Origin: Antricoccus suffuscus
Lineage (GTDB): Bacteria; Actinomycetota; Actinomycetes; Mycobacteriales; Antricoccaceae
Reading direction: 5' to 3'
Assembly (NCBI RefSeq): GCF_003003235.1
Contig: NZ_PVUE01000017.1
Location: 1 to 64,000 of the forward strand
DNA: 64,000 bases
Positions within the stretch are counted from its first letter, which is position 1; every line of letters starts with the position of its first letter. Positions 15,286 to 24,521 of the stretch are shown here, one piece after another. The position numbers and the translations under genes are program-made. A model generated the notes under the pieces. That model ran no database searches. It was not told the origin of the DNA and saw only the letters and a program-made list of their open reading frames with translations.

Positions 15286-16739
15286 GCGAGCACGTAGAGA
15301 TCCGCAGCGGCGTGTACCGCGACTCGGTCGCGCTGCTTCAGGTCAGCAAGCACGTCGCCGCCGTCGCGGGGGTCGAGGCGGCAATCATTGCGATGGCGAC
15401 CGAGCTCAACCTCGACCTGGCGCGGCAGATGGGATTCACGGGTCTAGATGCGGCCGAGCCGGCCGACCTGTTGATCGCGATCCGCTGCGGCGACGACGTT
15501 CTTGAGACCGCGTTGACCGAGATGGAAGGCGCGATGGCCTCGTCCCCGTCGGTCGCGGCGAGCAGCCTCGAAGTGCCGGCGCACACGGTCGGTGCGGCGT
15601 TGCGCCGCGCCGACGAGGCCACCCTGGTGTTGCTGTCCGTGCCGGGCGCCCACGTGCTGCCCGAGGCTCTCGACGCGCTCGAGGCAGGCCGCAGCGTGAT
15701 GATCTTCAGCGACAACGTGCCTATCGCGCACGAGGTACTGCTCAAAGAACTAGCCGCGCAGCGCGGTCTACTGGTGATGGGTCCGGACTGCGGCACGGCC
15801 ATCGTGGGCGGGGTTGCGCTGGGCTTCGCCAACGTCGTACGACGTGGCGACGTTGGCATCGTGGCCGCTTCAGGCACAGGCGCGCAGCAGCTCGCCTGCC
15901 TACTGGACCACGCCGGCATCGGTATTAGTCAGCTGATCGGCGTCGGCGGACGCGACCTCCGGGCGGAGGTCGCCGGCCGCTCCACGATCCAGGCCCTCAG
16001 CGCACTCGATGCCGACCCGGGTACGACGGACATCATCGTCGTGTCCAAACCCGCACCGGCCGAGGTCACCCATGCCGTCCGCGCGGTCGCCGAGCGACTC
16101 TCCACGCGCGTAACGTTCTGCGTCCTGGGTCCTGGTCAGCCCACGATGTCCGACACGGTCAGCTCTCTCGTGCAGTCGCGTCACGGCACGTCACCTAAGT
16201 GGCCGGCTGTTGGTGTCCGCGAGCAGCAACCGCGCGCCGGACGTCTCAGTGGCATCTATAGCGGCGGCACCCTGGCCGACGAGGCGATGGTCATCGCGTC
16301 GTCGCGGCTCGGCGAGGTGCGCTCCAACATTCCCTTGTCGCCCGGGCTGCTCATCGGTCCGAACGAACGCGCCAGCACACACGTGGTCATCGACTACGGC
16401 GACGACGAGCTCACCCGCGGCCGACCGCACCCGATGATTGACCCCAGCATCCGGCTCGAGCGGATCGCCATGGACGCTGCCGATCCATCGTGTGCGGTGA
16501 TCCTGCTGGACGTCGTACTCGGGCACGTCGCCGATCCCGATCCGGCCGCCACGTTGGCGCCTGCGCTTCGCGCCGCGGGCAAGCCAGTCATCGTCTCACT
16601 CATCGGCACCGAAGCCGATCCACAACACTGGTCGCGCACCGCCGAGGCACTCGCCGACGCGGGCGCGGAGGTCTATCTCTCCAACGCGCAGGCGACAGCC
16701 CGCGCGGTCGACCTCGTCGCCGAAGGGACTGTCGCATGA
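15282..16739 (+). CDS. fdrA: FdrA-family protein (acyl-CoA synthetase-like), carbamoyltransferase subunit
   Basis: A 485-residue FdrA homologue (E. coli FdrA is about 555). It resembles succinyl-CoA synthetase alpha chains: an N-terminal region with RSGVYRDSV and SGVE-like turns, then a CoA-ligase/Rossmann-like domain with MGPDCGTAIVGGVALGFANV, GIVAASGTGAQQLACLLD and GVGGRDLRAEVAG, and a C-terminal ligase-like part with VILLDVVLGHVADPDPA. Start GTG 15282 has AGGAG eight bases upstream and overlaps the DUF2877 stop. It is not a free-standing succinyl-CoA synthetase: there is no beta subunit, and the neighbours are DUF2877 and DUF1116. Together these match the trio tied to oxalurate phosphorolysis. 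The substrate here is inferred to be ureidomalonate. Confidence 0.88.
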   Translation: MSEHVEIRSGVYRDSVALLQVSKHVAAVAGVEAAIIAMATELNLDLARQMGFTGLDAAEPADLLIAIRCGDDVLETALTEMEGAMASSPSVAASSLEVPAHTVGAALRRADEATLVLLSVPGAHVLPEALDALEAGRSVMIFSDNVPIAHEVLLKELAAQRGLLVMGPDCGTAIVGGVALGFANVVRRGDVGIVAASGTGAQQLACLLDHAGIGISQLIGVGGRDLRAEVAGRSTIQALSALDADPGTTDIIVVSKPAPAEVTHAVRAVAERLSTRVTFCVLGPGQPTMSDTVSSLVQSRHGTSPKWPAVGVREQQPRAGRLSGIYSGGTLADEAMVIASSRLGEVRSNIPLSPGLLIGPNERASTHVVIDYGDDELTRGRPHPMIDPSIRLERIAMDAADPSCAVILLDVVLGHVADPDPAATLAPALRAAGKPVIVSLIGTEADPQHWSRTAEALADAGAEVYLSNAQATARAVDLVAEGTVA

Positions 16740-18148
16740 CCGATCCGAGTTATTCGTTTCTGCGCGACGAACCTGTCATCGTGAGCGCCGGCGCCGCGAT
16801 TTTCGATGAGGCTCTGCACGGTCAAGCAGTGCCGCTCACGGTTGTCGACTGGGCGCCACCGCGATTTGCCGATTCGGCCCACATCGCCTCTGTGACAAGT
16901 GATCCGCGGCGGCACGCGGCCAATCAGCAGGCACTCGACCGGGTACTCACGGCCCGTTCAGAACTGGTCGACGTGCGGCCCGCATCCGAGGCGCTGGGTC
17001 TGAAACCGGGGCAGTTTCTGCACGCTGGCCCACCGATCACGTGGGACCGCGCATCCGGTCCGATGCGCGGTGCGCTCATCGGCGCGATGATCTTCGAAGG
17101 CCTTGCTGCAAACGCGGAAGATGCCGAACGGGCCCTCGCCGGCGACAACGTCGAACTCGACTCCTGCCACCATCACGACGCGGTCGGACCGATGGCCGGG
17201 GTCATCTCCCCGTCTATGTGGGTGTTCGAACTGCGCGACCCGGTGCACGGGGGTACGGCGTACTGCTCGCTCAACGAGGGTTTGGGCAAGGTGCTGCGCT
17301 ACGGCGCCTACGGCCCAGAGGTCATCGACCGGCTTACGTGGATGAGCACGGTCCTCGGCCCCGCACTCCAGACTGCCGTGCGTGCGGCGAAAACCGTCGA
17401 CTGTGCAACGATTCTCGCGCAAATGTTGCAGATGGGCGACGAAGGCCACAACCGCAATCGCGCGGGTACGCTGATGTTACTGCGCGACTTACTTCCCCAC
17501 CTTGTCGCCAGCGGCGTGCCGGCGCGTGACCTCGCTGAGGTCTGCCGGTTCGTCGGTGGAAACGACCACTTCTTCCTCAACCTCGTGATGCCGACCGCCA
17601 AACTCGCAATGGATGCCGGTCGCGGCGTACCCGGGTCGAGCCTGGTCGTGGCGATGGCGCGCAATGGTACCGACTTCGGGATCCAGTGCTCCGGCACGGG
17701 AGACCAGTGGTTTACCGGACCCGCCAACAAACCCGAAGGCCTATTCCTCGGGCAGTACGGCCCCGACGACGCCAACCCGGATATCGGCGACTCTGCAATC
17801 ACCGAGACGATCGGCGTCGGTGGATTCTCGATGGCGACTGCGCCGGCGATCGTGCGGCTTGTCGGCGGCGACGTCAACTTCGCGCTCACCACGTCCCGGA
17901 AAATGTACGAGATCACCCTCGGCGAGCATCCGATGTACTCGATCCCGATCCTCGAGTTTCGCGGGATTCCGTGTGGCATAGACGCTCTCGCGGTTGCACG
18001 GACCGGGATCTTGCCGCAGATCAACACCGGAATGGCCGGTGCGCTCGCCGGTACCGGCCAGGTCGGCGCCGGACTGGTCACCCCGCCCGAGAAGTGCTTT
18101 ACAGATGCCGTTGCGGCGCTGGCGGCAGCGCGTCCGTCAACGGCGTAA
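16736..18148 (+). CDS. DUF1116 protein, AllG/YlbE-like subunit of a carbamoyltransferase
   Basis: A 470-residue member of DUF1116. Typical segments seen: RSELVDVRPASEALGL, GPPITWDRASGPMRGALIGA, a Cys-His-His stretch in LDSCHHHDAVGPMAGVISPS, MLQMGDEGHNRNRAGTL, GNDHFFLNLVM, and ATAPAIVRLVGGD near the end. The His-rich turn and GDEGHNRN are strongly conserved and may form the active site, though no mechanism is settled to my knowledge. ATG 16736 overlaps the FdrA stop (ATGA). It is the last gene of the rightward operon, and its 3' end overlaps the convergent degV-family gene by 50 bp. Confidence 0.88.
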   Translation: MTDPSYSFLRDEPVIVSAGAAIFDEALHGQAVPLTVVDWAPPRFADSAHIASVTSDPRRHAANQQALDRVLTARSELVDVRPASEALGLKPGQFLHAGPPITWDRASGPMRGALIGAMIFEGLAANAEDAERALAGDNVELDSCHHHDAVGPMAGVISPSMWVFELRDPVHGGTAYCSLNEGLGKVLRYGAYGPEVIDRLTWMSTVLGPALQTAVRAAKTVDCATILAQMLQMGDEGHNRNRAGTLMLLRDLLPHLVASGVPARDLAEVCRFVGGNDHFFLNLVMPTAKLAMDAGRGVPGSSLVVAMARNGTDFGIQCSGTGDQWFTGPANKPEGLFLGQYGPDDANPDIGDSAITETIGVGGFSMATAPAIVRLVGGDVNFALTTSRKMYEITLGEHPMYSIPILEFRGIPCGIDALAVARTGILPQINTGMAGALAGTGQVGAGLVTPPEKCFTDAVAALAAARPSTA

Positions 18149-19004
18149 GCGCGATACCAAGCAGTCCGGGGCCTACGTGCGCGCCGACGACTGCGCCCAC
18201 CTCGCCGACCACGATTGACGTATCGGCAGGCAATGCCTTTGCCAAGTCTGCGGCTAACGACTCGGCGCGGTCGGCGGCCGCGAGATGCTGCACCGCGATC
18301 TGCACCTGATTGTCACGCTTTGCCGCATCGACCAGAGCAAGGGCCTTGAGCCGGGCGATTGCTCGGCTCGACGTGCGAACCTTTTCCAGCGGCATGATCC
18401 GGCCTTCGGACAGGTGCAGCAATGGTTTAACCGCGAGCGCCGTACCCAACAACGCTTGTGCCGCGCCGATCCGACCGCCGCGACGTAAGTATTCAAGAGT
18501 GTCCACGTAGAACAAATTGGTCGACTCTTCGGCGATCCAATTGACCAACCGCACGATCTCGTCGGCCTCGATGCCAGCCTCCGCCGCTCGCTTCGCGGCA
18601 AGTGCGGCCTGACCCATGGCCATGCAGGTGATGCGGGAGTCGACGACGTGGACCCGGCCCTGCGGACGCTTCTCGTTGCATTCGGCGGCCGCCGTACGCG
18701 CGCTGTCGAACGTGCCCGACAACTCGGAGGAGATATGCACGCTGACGATGTCACTTGCGCCTTCGTCGAGCAGCCGGTAATAGACGCTCAGGAAGTCCTC
18801 TGGCGTGGGCCGCGAGGTAGAGACCGCGATGCTCTTGTCGCGCAATGCCGTCGCGACGTCCTGCGGAGTAATCTCGCCGCCCTCCTGCCCGCTGCGATCA
18901 CCGAGCACGACATGCAGCGGCACGATCGAGACCGGGTGCTCGGCAAGCAGCGCCTGCGGGATGTACGACGTCGAGTCCGTCACGACAGCGGTGCCATTGG
19001 TCAT
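18099..19004 (-). CDS. DegV-family fatty-acid-binding protein
   Basis: A 301-residue DegV (FakB-like) protein, which binds a fatty acid in a two-domain fold and in Firmicutes presents it to the kinase FakA. Seen: AVVTDSTSYIP at the start, STSRPTPEDFLSVY (about 62-75), VSVHISSELSGTFDSA (about 87-102), VDSRITCMAMGQ, and EYLRRGGRIGAAQA. It points leftward and is convergent with DUF1116. Their 3' ends overlap by 50 bp, so the stop used here lies inside the other gene. Neighbouring gpm-like and rsfS genes are a common actinobacterial context. The fatty acid partner and role are unknown. Confidence 0.88.
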   Translation of the reverse strand: MTNGTAVVTDSTSYIPQALLAEHPVSIVPLHVVLGDRSGQEGGEITPQDVATALRDKSIAVSTSRPTPEDFLSVYYRLLDEGASDIVSVHISSELSGTFDSARTAAAECNEKRPQGRVHVVDSRITCMAMGQAALAAKRAAEAGIEADEIVRLVNWIAEESTNLFYVDTLEYLRRGGRIGAAQALLGTALAVKPLLHLSEGRIMPLEKVRTSSRAIARLKALALVDAAKRDNQVQIAVQHLAAADRAESLAADLAKALPADTSIVVGEVGAVVGAHVGPGLLGIALTPLTDALPPAPQRHL

Positions 19005-19047
19005 GGCTCCAACCTAGGGCATTCCAGCGCGATTAGCGCGTCACGGA

Positions 19048-19746
19048 TCAGCGGTGGTGCGGAACGGGCGCTGGCTGGGGTCGTTCGGTGGAGAGCGTCT
19101 CGTCCGAGTCGACGTTGGGCGTCGACTCCTCTTCGAGCGCGGCGAGCGGGCCGATGTTGTGTCCGTGTAGCCGCCACGAGCGGTCGGCGCCGCGGCGCAG
19201 CTCGCTCCAGCGACAGTTAGCGAGCGGTGACAGCTGCATCCAGTGCTCCTCGGGCAGCCCGAGGACCCGTGCCAGCAGCGCCTTGTGCGTGCCTCCGTGC
19301 GCCACCAGCACGACGGTGCCGTCGTACTGGTCGACGATCTCGGCGAGCAGCTCGGCCGCTCGGTCTGCCACCTCGGGTGCGCTCTCACCGTCACCACGGT
19401 GGACCTCGTCGCCGCGTTGCCATGCGGCCAACTCATCCGGGAACCGTGCGGCGACTTCGGCGCGGTCGAGCCCCTCCCAGCGGCCTAGCGACGTCTCACG
19501 TAAACGTCGGTCTGCGTGGATTTGCATGCCGGTCAACTCGGCCAAGGCTGCGGCGGTCTGCATCGCTCGAGACAGGTCCGAAGAATAGATCGCGGTAGGT
19601 TGTTCGGCCGCGAGGTACGGCGCGGCCTCGGCCGCCTGCCGGATGCCTTTCGGCGCGAGCGGGACATCCTGCTGCCCCTGAAACCGGCCGGCCGAGTTCC
19701 AGTCAGTGAGTCCGTGCCGCCACAGGATAAGCCGTTCGATGCTCAC
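19048..19746 (-). CDS. Histidine phosphatase (phosphoglycerate mutase-like)
   Basis: A 232-residue histidine phosphatase. The catalytic motif is ILWRHGLTDWN (RHG near residue 10), the second basic cluster is SDLSRAMQTA, the acid is in LRETSLGRWEG, and the second His is in VLVAHGGTHKAL. Start GTG 19746 overlaps the rsfS stop (GTGA). This gene is next to rsfS and nadD in many actinobacteria, where it is called gpm2, and mycobacterial relatives are phosphatases rather than glycolytic mutases. The last 30 residues are polar and probably disordered. The substrate cannot be told from sequence. Confidence 0.88.
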   Translation of the reverse strand: MSIERLILWRHGLTDWNSAGRFQGQQDVPLAPKGIRQAAEAAPYLAAEQPTAIYSSDLSRAMQTAAALAELTGMQIHADRRLRETSLGRWEGLDRAEVAARFPDELAAWQRGDEVHRGDGESAPEVADRAAELLAEIVDQYDGTVVLVAHGGTHKALLARVLGLPEEHWMQLSPLANCRWSELRRGADRSWRLHGHNIGPLAALEEESTPNVDSDETLSTERPQPAPVPHHR

Positions 19747-20129
19747 TCGGCCGAGTCCGCGGCCGCCCGCGCTGGATCCTCGAATGGGATTTCGGGGCAG
19801 TCTTTCCAAAGCCGCGCGAGGTCGTAGAAGACGCGCTCCTCGGTGTGCTGCACGTGTACGACGATGTCAACGTAGTCCAACAGCACCCACCGGCCTTCCC
19901 GGGCGCCTTCGCGGCGTACCGGCTTGACCTTGTCCTTGAGCAGTCGCTCTTCGATTGCGTCGACAATCGATTTGACCTGCCGCTCATTGCTGGCCGAGAC
20001 GATGACGAAGCAGTCGGTGATGACCAGCTGTTCACTGACGTCGATGATCACGATGTCGGTGCCGAGCTTGTCCGCGGCCGCGGTGGCGGCGGTGGTAGCG
20101 AGGTCAATGGACTTCTGGGTGGCGCTCAC
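19743..20129 (-). CDS. rsfS: Ribosomal silencing factor RsfS
   Basis: A 128-residue RsfS/Iojap protein, which binds ribosomal protein L14 and blocks joining of the subunits during starvation. The conserved core is seen: DIVIIDVSEQLVITDCFVIV, SNERQVKSIVDAIEE, and GRWVLLDYVDIVVHVQ followed by RVFYDLARLW. The start is GTG 20129. It lies between nadD and the histidine phosphatase, its usual neighbours. Confidence 0.95.
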   Translation of the reverse strand: MSATQKSIDLATTAATAAADKLGTDIVIIDVSEQLVITDCFVIVSASNERQVKSIVDAIEERLLKDKVKPVRREGAREGRWVLLDYVDIVVHVQHTEERVFYDLARLWKDCPEIPFEDPARAAADSAE

Positions 20130-20171
20130 GATTACGGCGTACTCCTCAAGGGCGTGGGTGTCGTATACAGG

Positions 20172-20762
20172 TTACGCGCGCCGATAGAGCTTGCGCTTCT
20201 CGATGTACTGCACTACCCCATCGGGCACGAGATACCAGACCGGCATTCCGCGGCCTCGGCGTTCCCGGCAGTCCGACGAAGAGATCGCCAACGCCGGAAC
20301 TTCGACAAGGGTCACCGCGCCGTCGGGTAGTCCGTCGTCGTCGAGCACGTAGCCCGGACGGGTGACCCCGATGAAGTGGGCGAGCTCGAACATGTCTGCC
20401 GCGTTCTTCCAGCTCAGGATCTGCTGAAGGGCGTCCGCGCCGGTGATGAAGAACAGCTCCGCGTCCGGATAGGTGCGGTGCAGATCGCGCAGCGTGTCGA
20501 TCGTGTACGTCGCACCGCCGCGGTCGATGTCCGCCCGGCTCACGGAAAATCGCGGGTTGGACGCGGTCGCGATGACCGTCATCAAGTAGCGATCCTCCGC
20601 GGGGCTCACCTGGCGATCAACCTTCTGCCAGGGCTCGCCGGTCGGCACGAAGATCACCTCGTCCAACCCGAACAGGGTTCCTACCTCGCTGGCGGCGACA
20701 AGGTGGCCGTTGTGCACCGGGTCGAACGTGCCGCCCATGATGCCTATACGGGCTGGGCTCAC
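20172..20762 (-). CDS. nadD: Nicotinate-nucleotide adenylyltransferase
   Basis: A 196-residue NadD, which adenylates nicotinate mononucleotide in NAD synthesis. The nucleotidyltransferase signature is [18 protein letters not shown] at the N-terminus, and [10 protein letters not shown] near the C-terminus corresponds to the family ISSTxIRxR site. [11 protein letters not shown] is also typical. Start GTG 20762 ([11 protein letters not shown]) overlaps the upstream VWA stop as GTGA. The variation at ISSSDC (Cys where Ile/Val is usual) is mild. Confidence 0.95.
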   Translation of the reverse strand: MSPARIGIMGGTFDPVHNGHLVAASEVGTLFGLDEVIFVPTGEPWQKVDRQVSPAEDRYLMTVIATASNPRFSVSRADIDRGGATYTIDTLRDLHRTYPDAELFFITGADALQQILSWKNAADMFELAHFIGVTRPGYVLDDDGLPDGAVTLVEVPALAISSSDCRERRGRGMPVWYLVPDGVVQYIEKRKLYRRA

Positions 20763-22210
20763 GCGCCCGGGAGGATGTTGTGCACAAACTCGGCGAGCTG
20801 CGCCGCGTTTCGGCATTCCTGCATGTCGATGACGTCGGCGTACCGGTCGGCGACGGAGTCACCGCTGCCCCACATCCGCTGCGCCTCTGGGTTGAGCCAG
20901 TAGGCGTGCCGGGACCGGCCGACGATCGTGCGCAACGTGGCCAGACTCGGGTCACGATAGTTGCTGCGCGCATCGCCCAGGATCAACAGGGAGGTCTTGG
21001 GCCCCACCGCTTCAGGCCATTTTTCCTCGAAGGCCTCGAACGAATGGCCGTAGTCGCTGTGGCCGTCGAACCAGACGAGGTTGGCCTCGCGCCCGATCCG
21101 TTGTACAGCGGTGGGCAGGTCGGCACCGGGGGTGAAGAACTCGGTCACCTCGTCGGTGGTGTCAACGAAGGCGAACGCGCGCACCTTGGAGAATTGCTCG
21201 CGCAGCGCTGAGGTCAGCATCAGCGTGAAATGCGAGAAGCCGGCAACCGAACCAGAGACGTCGCACAGGACGACGAGTTCGGGTTTGTGCTGCTTGCGCG
21301 GCTTGTGGTACGTGTTGATCGGGATGCCGCCAGTGGCAAGCGAGGCGCGGACCGTACGCCGGAAGTCCAGCCGACCGGAGCGCCCGAGACGACGCCGAGC
21401 CGCAAGCCGAGAGGCAAGACGACGCGCAAGAGGATGGACGGTACGGCGTAGCTCGGCGAGGTCGTCCGACTGGGCGCGCAGAAAGTCGACCTGGTCGGCC
21501 ATCGGGCGGACCGTCGACTTTGCGACATTGTCCTTGCCGCGATCCTCGGCGACGCGGCGACGTACCTCGGCGTCGACCAGACGGCGAAACTCGGCGAGCC
21601 GGTCACGAATGGTCTGGCGGGCGACAGCTTCTTGCATGCCACCCTTGTCGGCGCCCTTGAGCAAACCGGCGAGCAGTTGAGATACAAGCGTGTCCGGGGA
21701 CAACGCACGCATCACGCGGTAGCTGTAGTAGGACTCGCGCCCACCACCCGCGGCGCCCTTGCCCAGCGCCGAGACGGCGTTGCGCGCGATTCGGCGCAGC
21801 AGGTCGGTATCGCCATTGAGCAACGCATCGGCGAGCATCTTGCGCCACGCTTCGATGTCGGCCTCGCCGTCGGCGTTGGTCGGCAACTCGGGGTTGTCCG
21901 GGTCGCCTTCGCCACCCTCACCGTCGCCGGAGCCGATCGCGGTGCCGTCCCCGACCGCCAGCGGCCACCACAGGTCAAACATGGTGTCGAAGGCGAGCCG
22001 GTACGACGGCCGCTTGACGCAGACCGCCGCCAGACCCTCGCGAAGGTCTTCGCGGCGTAGTACGTCGACGGTGTTGAACACCGTTGCGGTGTCGATGCAC
22101 TCGCCGATGCCCACCGGGATTCCGGTGCCGCGTAATGCGTCTACGAATCCGGTGAGGTGGCTGAGGAGTCCACCCGTTGCCACGGTTGCGTCCGGCGCCT
22201 GCGTGGTCAT
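20759..22210 (-). CDS. VWA-domain protein, CoxE-like
   Basis: A 483-residue protein with a von Willebrand A domain in the C-terminal half. The metal-site motif is [13 protein letters not shown] (about residue 315), with later Thr and Asp residues of the MIDAS in FVDTTDE and LGDARSN. The N-terminal half is a helical CoxE-like region with a basic stretch (about 265-285). Paired with the MoxR-type ATPase immediately upstream (2-bp gap). The same pair sits between proA and nadD in mycobacteria, so this is a conserved locus and need not be tied to the Mo hydroxylase 10 kb away. Such pairs act as ATP-driven chaperones that mature or insert metals. The client is unknown. Confidence 0.85.
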   Translation of the reverse strand: MTTQAPDATVATGGLLSHLTGFVDALRGTGIPVGIGECIDTATVFNTVDVLRREDLREGLAAVCVKRPSYRLAFDTMFDLWWPLAVGDGTAIGSGDGEGGEGDPDNPELPTNADGEADIEAWRKMLADALLNGDTDLLRRIARNAVSALGKGAAGGGRESYYSYRVMRALSPDTLVSQLLAGLLKGADKGGMQEAVARQTIRDRLAEFRRLVDAEVRRRVAEDRGKDNVAKSTVRPMADQVDFLRAQSDDLAELRRTVHPLARRLASRLAARRRLGRSGRLDFRRTVRASLATGGIPINTYHKPRKQHKPELVVLCDVSGSVAGFSHFTLMLTSALREQFSKVRAFAFVDTTDEVTEFFTPGADLPTAVQRIGREANLVWFDGHSDYGHSFEAFEEKWPEAVGPKTSLLILGDARSNYRDPSLATLRTIVGRSRHAYWLNPEAQRMWGSGDSVADRYADVIDMQECRNAAQLAEFVHNILPGA

Positions 22211-22212
22211 GG

Positions 22213-23148
22213 CTAGTTCAGCTTCAGTTCGCCGGCGGCCTTGGCCGCGTCGCTGGCGTGTTTGAGTACGACGCCGAGCGTGGTCTTGACCGCTTCCTCG
22301 TCGAGGGTGTTGATGCCGAGCGCGAGGAGGGTCTGGGCCCAGTCAATCGTCTCGGCGATCGACGGCGACTTCTTCAGCTCCATCGCGCGCAGTGCGCGGG
22401 CCGTCCGCACGATTTGCTCTGCGAGCGCCGGTGCAACGTCGGGCACCCGGGAGATGATGATGTCGCGCTCGCGCTCGGGACCCGGATAATCCAGGTGGAG
22501 GTAGAGACAACGCCGCTTGAGCGCCTCGGACAGCTCGCGGGTGGCGTTGGAGGTCAGCAGCACGAACGGGCGGCGGTCCGCATGGATCGTGCCCATCTCG
22601 GGGATCGTGACCTGGAAGTCACTGAGAATCTCAAGCAGCAGGCCTTCGACCTCGACGTCGGACTTGTCGATCTCGTCGATCAGCAGCACGGTCGGGTCGG
22701 TACGCCGGATTGCGGTCAGCAGCGGACGCGACAGGAGGAACTCTTCGCCGAAGATGTCGTCGCTGGCGTCTTCCCACGTCTCGCCGGAAGCGGCTGCGGT
22801 CGCATTGCCCTGTTGGATGCGTAGCAGTTGCTTCTTGTAGTTCCATTCGTAGAGCGCGCGGGCCTCGTCGAGACCTTCGTAGCACTGCAAGCGCACGATG
22901 TCGGCGTCGATCGCGCCGTTGATCGCCTTGGCGAGCTCAGTCTTGCCGACCCCGGCGGGACCCTCAACCAGGAGCGGTTTGCCCAGGTGATCGGCGAGAT
23001 AAACGGTCGTCGCGGTCGCGCGGTCGGCAAGGTAACCCTGCTCTCCCAGCTTGGCGAGCACTTCGTCAACGGACGAGAAGTGTGGCCGGTGCGGGACGAC
23101 CGGAGCGTTTGAAGCCTTAGCGGATGAGTTTGTAGTCACGTATCGCAC
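22213..23148 (-). CDS. MoxR-family AAA+ ATPase (CoxD-like)
   Basis: A 311-residue MoxR-type AAA+ protein. Walker A is EGPAGVGKTELAK (about 62-74), Walker B is VLLIDEIDKSD (about 158-168), sensor I is VLLTSNATREL, and an arginine-finger region RRCLYLHLDYPGPER follows. Start is uncertain: GTG 23148 or GTG 23139 (VTTNSSAK), neither with a clear ribosome site. It is co-transcribed with the VWA gene. The pair resembles CoxD/CoxE, which mature the Mo-Cu site of CO dehydrogenase, and Rv2426c/Rv2425c at the same chromosomal place in M. tuberculosis. Confidence 0.88.
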   Translation of the reverse strand: MRYVTTNSSAKASNAPVVPHRPHFSSVDEVLAKLGEQGYLADRATATTVYLADHLGKPLLVEGPAGVGKTELAKAINGAIDADIVRLQCYEGLDEARALYEWNYKKQLLRIQQGNATAAASGETWEDASDDIFGEEFLLSRPLLTAIRRTDPTVLLIDEIDKSDVEVEGLLLEILSDFQVTIPEMGTIHADRRPFVLLTSNATRELSEALKRRCLYLHLDYPGPERERDIIISRVPDVAPALAEQIVRTARALRAMELKKSPSIAETIDWAQTLLALGINTLDEEAVKTTLGVVLKHASDAAKAAGELKLN

Positions 23149-23218
23149 ACTACCGAATGGGATTCGGTTTGCAGACCCCTAATGCCAAACCTCACTTTTA
23201 CGCATCTTGACAGCGCGC

Positions 23219-24496
23219 CTACGAGACGCCGCGAATCTGCCCCTCGCCCTGCACCAGGTAGGTCGTCGTGGTCAGCTCGGGCAGCGCCATCGGACCCCTG
23301 GCGTGCAGTTTTTGAGTCGAGATGCCGATCTCCGCGCCGAACCCGAACTCGCCGCCGTCGGTAAATGCGGTGGACACATTGACCATGACCGCGGCAGCGT
23401 CGACTTGCCGAGTGAACCGGCGCGCCGCGTCGATGTTCGAGGTCACGATCGCCTCGGTGTGACCGGTGCCGTGAGCGCGGATGTGCGCGACCGCGGCGTC
23501 GAGCGAATCCACCACGCCGACCGCGAGGTCCAGCGAGAGGTATTCGGTGTCCCAGTCTTCGTCGGTGGCGGGTACGACGCTGTCCCCCACGATCCGACGA
23601 GTGTCGTCGTCGCCGTGCAGGACGACGCCCTCGTCCTGCAGCACCTTCGCGGCCTTGGGCAGGAATTCGGCGCTGACCGACCGGTGCACCAGCAGCGTCT
23701 CGGCCGCGTTGCACACGCTCGGACGGCGTACCTTGCTGTTGCGCAGGATCTCCAACGCCATCTGCTGGTCGGCACTCTCGTCGACGTAGACGTGCACGTT
23801 GCCGACGCCGGTCTCGATCACCGGAACACTCGCGTTGTTGACGACGTGCTGGATCAGGCCGGCACCGCCGCGCGGAATGACGACGTCGACCAGTCCGCGG
23901 GCGTGCAGGAGCGCGGTCACCGTGGAACGGTCGTCGGCCGGGACTCCCTGGATTGCATCGGCCGGCAGCCCGCACCCGTTGAGGGTGTCGCGCAGGACGC
24001 TGACCAGGGCGGCATTGGACGCCGCCGCTGAGGCCGATCCGCGCAGCAACACCGCATTGCCGCTCTTGAGGCACAGCCCAGCGCCGTCGACCGTCACGTT
24101 GGGGCGGCCTTCATAAATGATTCCGACGACGCCCATCGGCACCCGGATCTGCTGCACGCGTACGCCGTTAGGCATTGTGTAGCCGCGCACAACCTCGCCG
24201 ATCGGGTCTGGCAGCCCAGCCACGTTGCGCAATTGGTCGGCGATCGCGCCGATCCGCGCGTCGGTCAGCTGTAGTCGGTCGATCAACGCATCACTTGTGC
24301 CGGACTCTCGGCCGCGTCGTACGTCTTCGGCGTTGGCCGCGAGGATCTGCGCAGACGCGGCGACGAGCGCGTCCGCCATCGCGTGGAGGGCGGCATCCTT
24401 GTCGGCGCGCGAGAGCAACGCCAGCGCGGCGGCCGCCTGACCGGAACGCTTGGCCAGGTCGTTGACAAGTTCGGTGGCGCCCACTACCTCTGTCAT
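23219..24496 (-). CDS. proA: Gamma-glutamyl phosphate reductase
   Basis: A 425-residue ProA, the second enzyme of proline synthesis, which reduces glutamyl-5-phosphate with NADPH. Seen: [19 protein letters not shown] near residue 105, [27 protein letters not shown], the catalytic Cys in [13 protein letters not shown], and [21 protein letters not shown] near the end. ATG 24496 has AGGA nine bases upstream. It lies 25 bp downstream of proB in the same direction, so the two are an operon. Longer frames upstream lack a ribosome site. Confidence 0.96.
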   Translation of the reverse strand: MTEVVGATELVNDLAKRSGQAAAALALLSRADKDAALHAMADALVAASAQILAANAEDVRRGRESGTSDALIDRLQLTDARIGAIADQLRNVAGLPDPIGEVVRGYTMPNGVRVQQIRVPMGVVGIIYEGRPNVTVDGAGLCLKSGNAVLLRGSASAAASNAALVSVLRDTLNGCGLPADAIQGVPADDRSTVTALLHARGLVDVVIPRGGAGLIQHVVNNASVPVIETGVGNVHVYVDESADQQMALEILRNSKVRRPSVCNAAETLLVHRSVSAEFLPKAAKVLQDEGVVLHGDDDTRRIVGDSVVPATDEDWDTEYLSLDLAVGVVDSLDAAVAHIRAHGTGHTEAIVTSNIDAARRFTRQVDAAAVMVNVSTAFTDGGEFGFGAEIGISTQKLHARGPMALPELTTTTYLVQGEGQIRGVS

Positions 24497-24521
24497 AACA
24501 TCGATCCTTTCACGCCCACTG

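Noticed and set aside
15282-16739. Succinyl-CoA synthetase alpha chain
   Set aside because: The fold is similar, but there is no beta subunit, and the flanking DUF2877 and DUF1116 identify the FdrA family.
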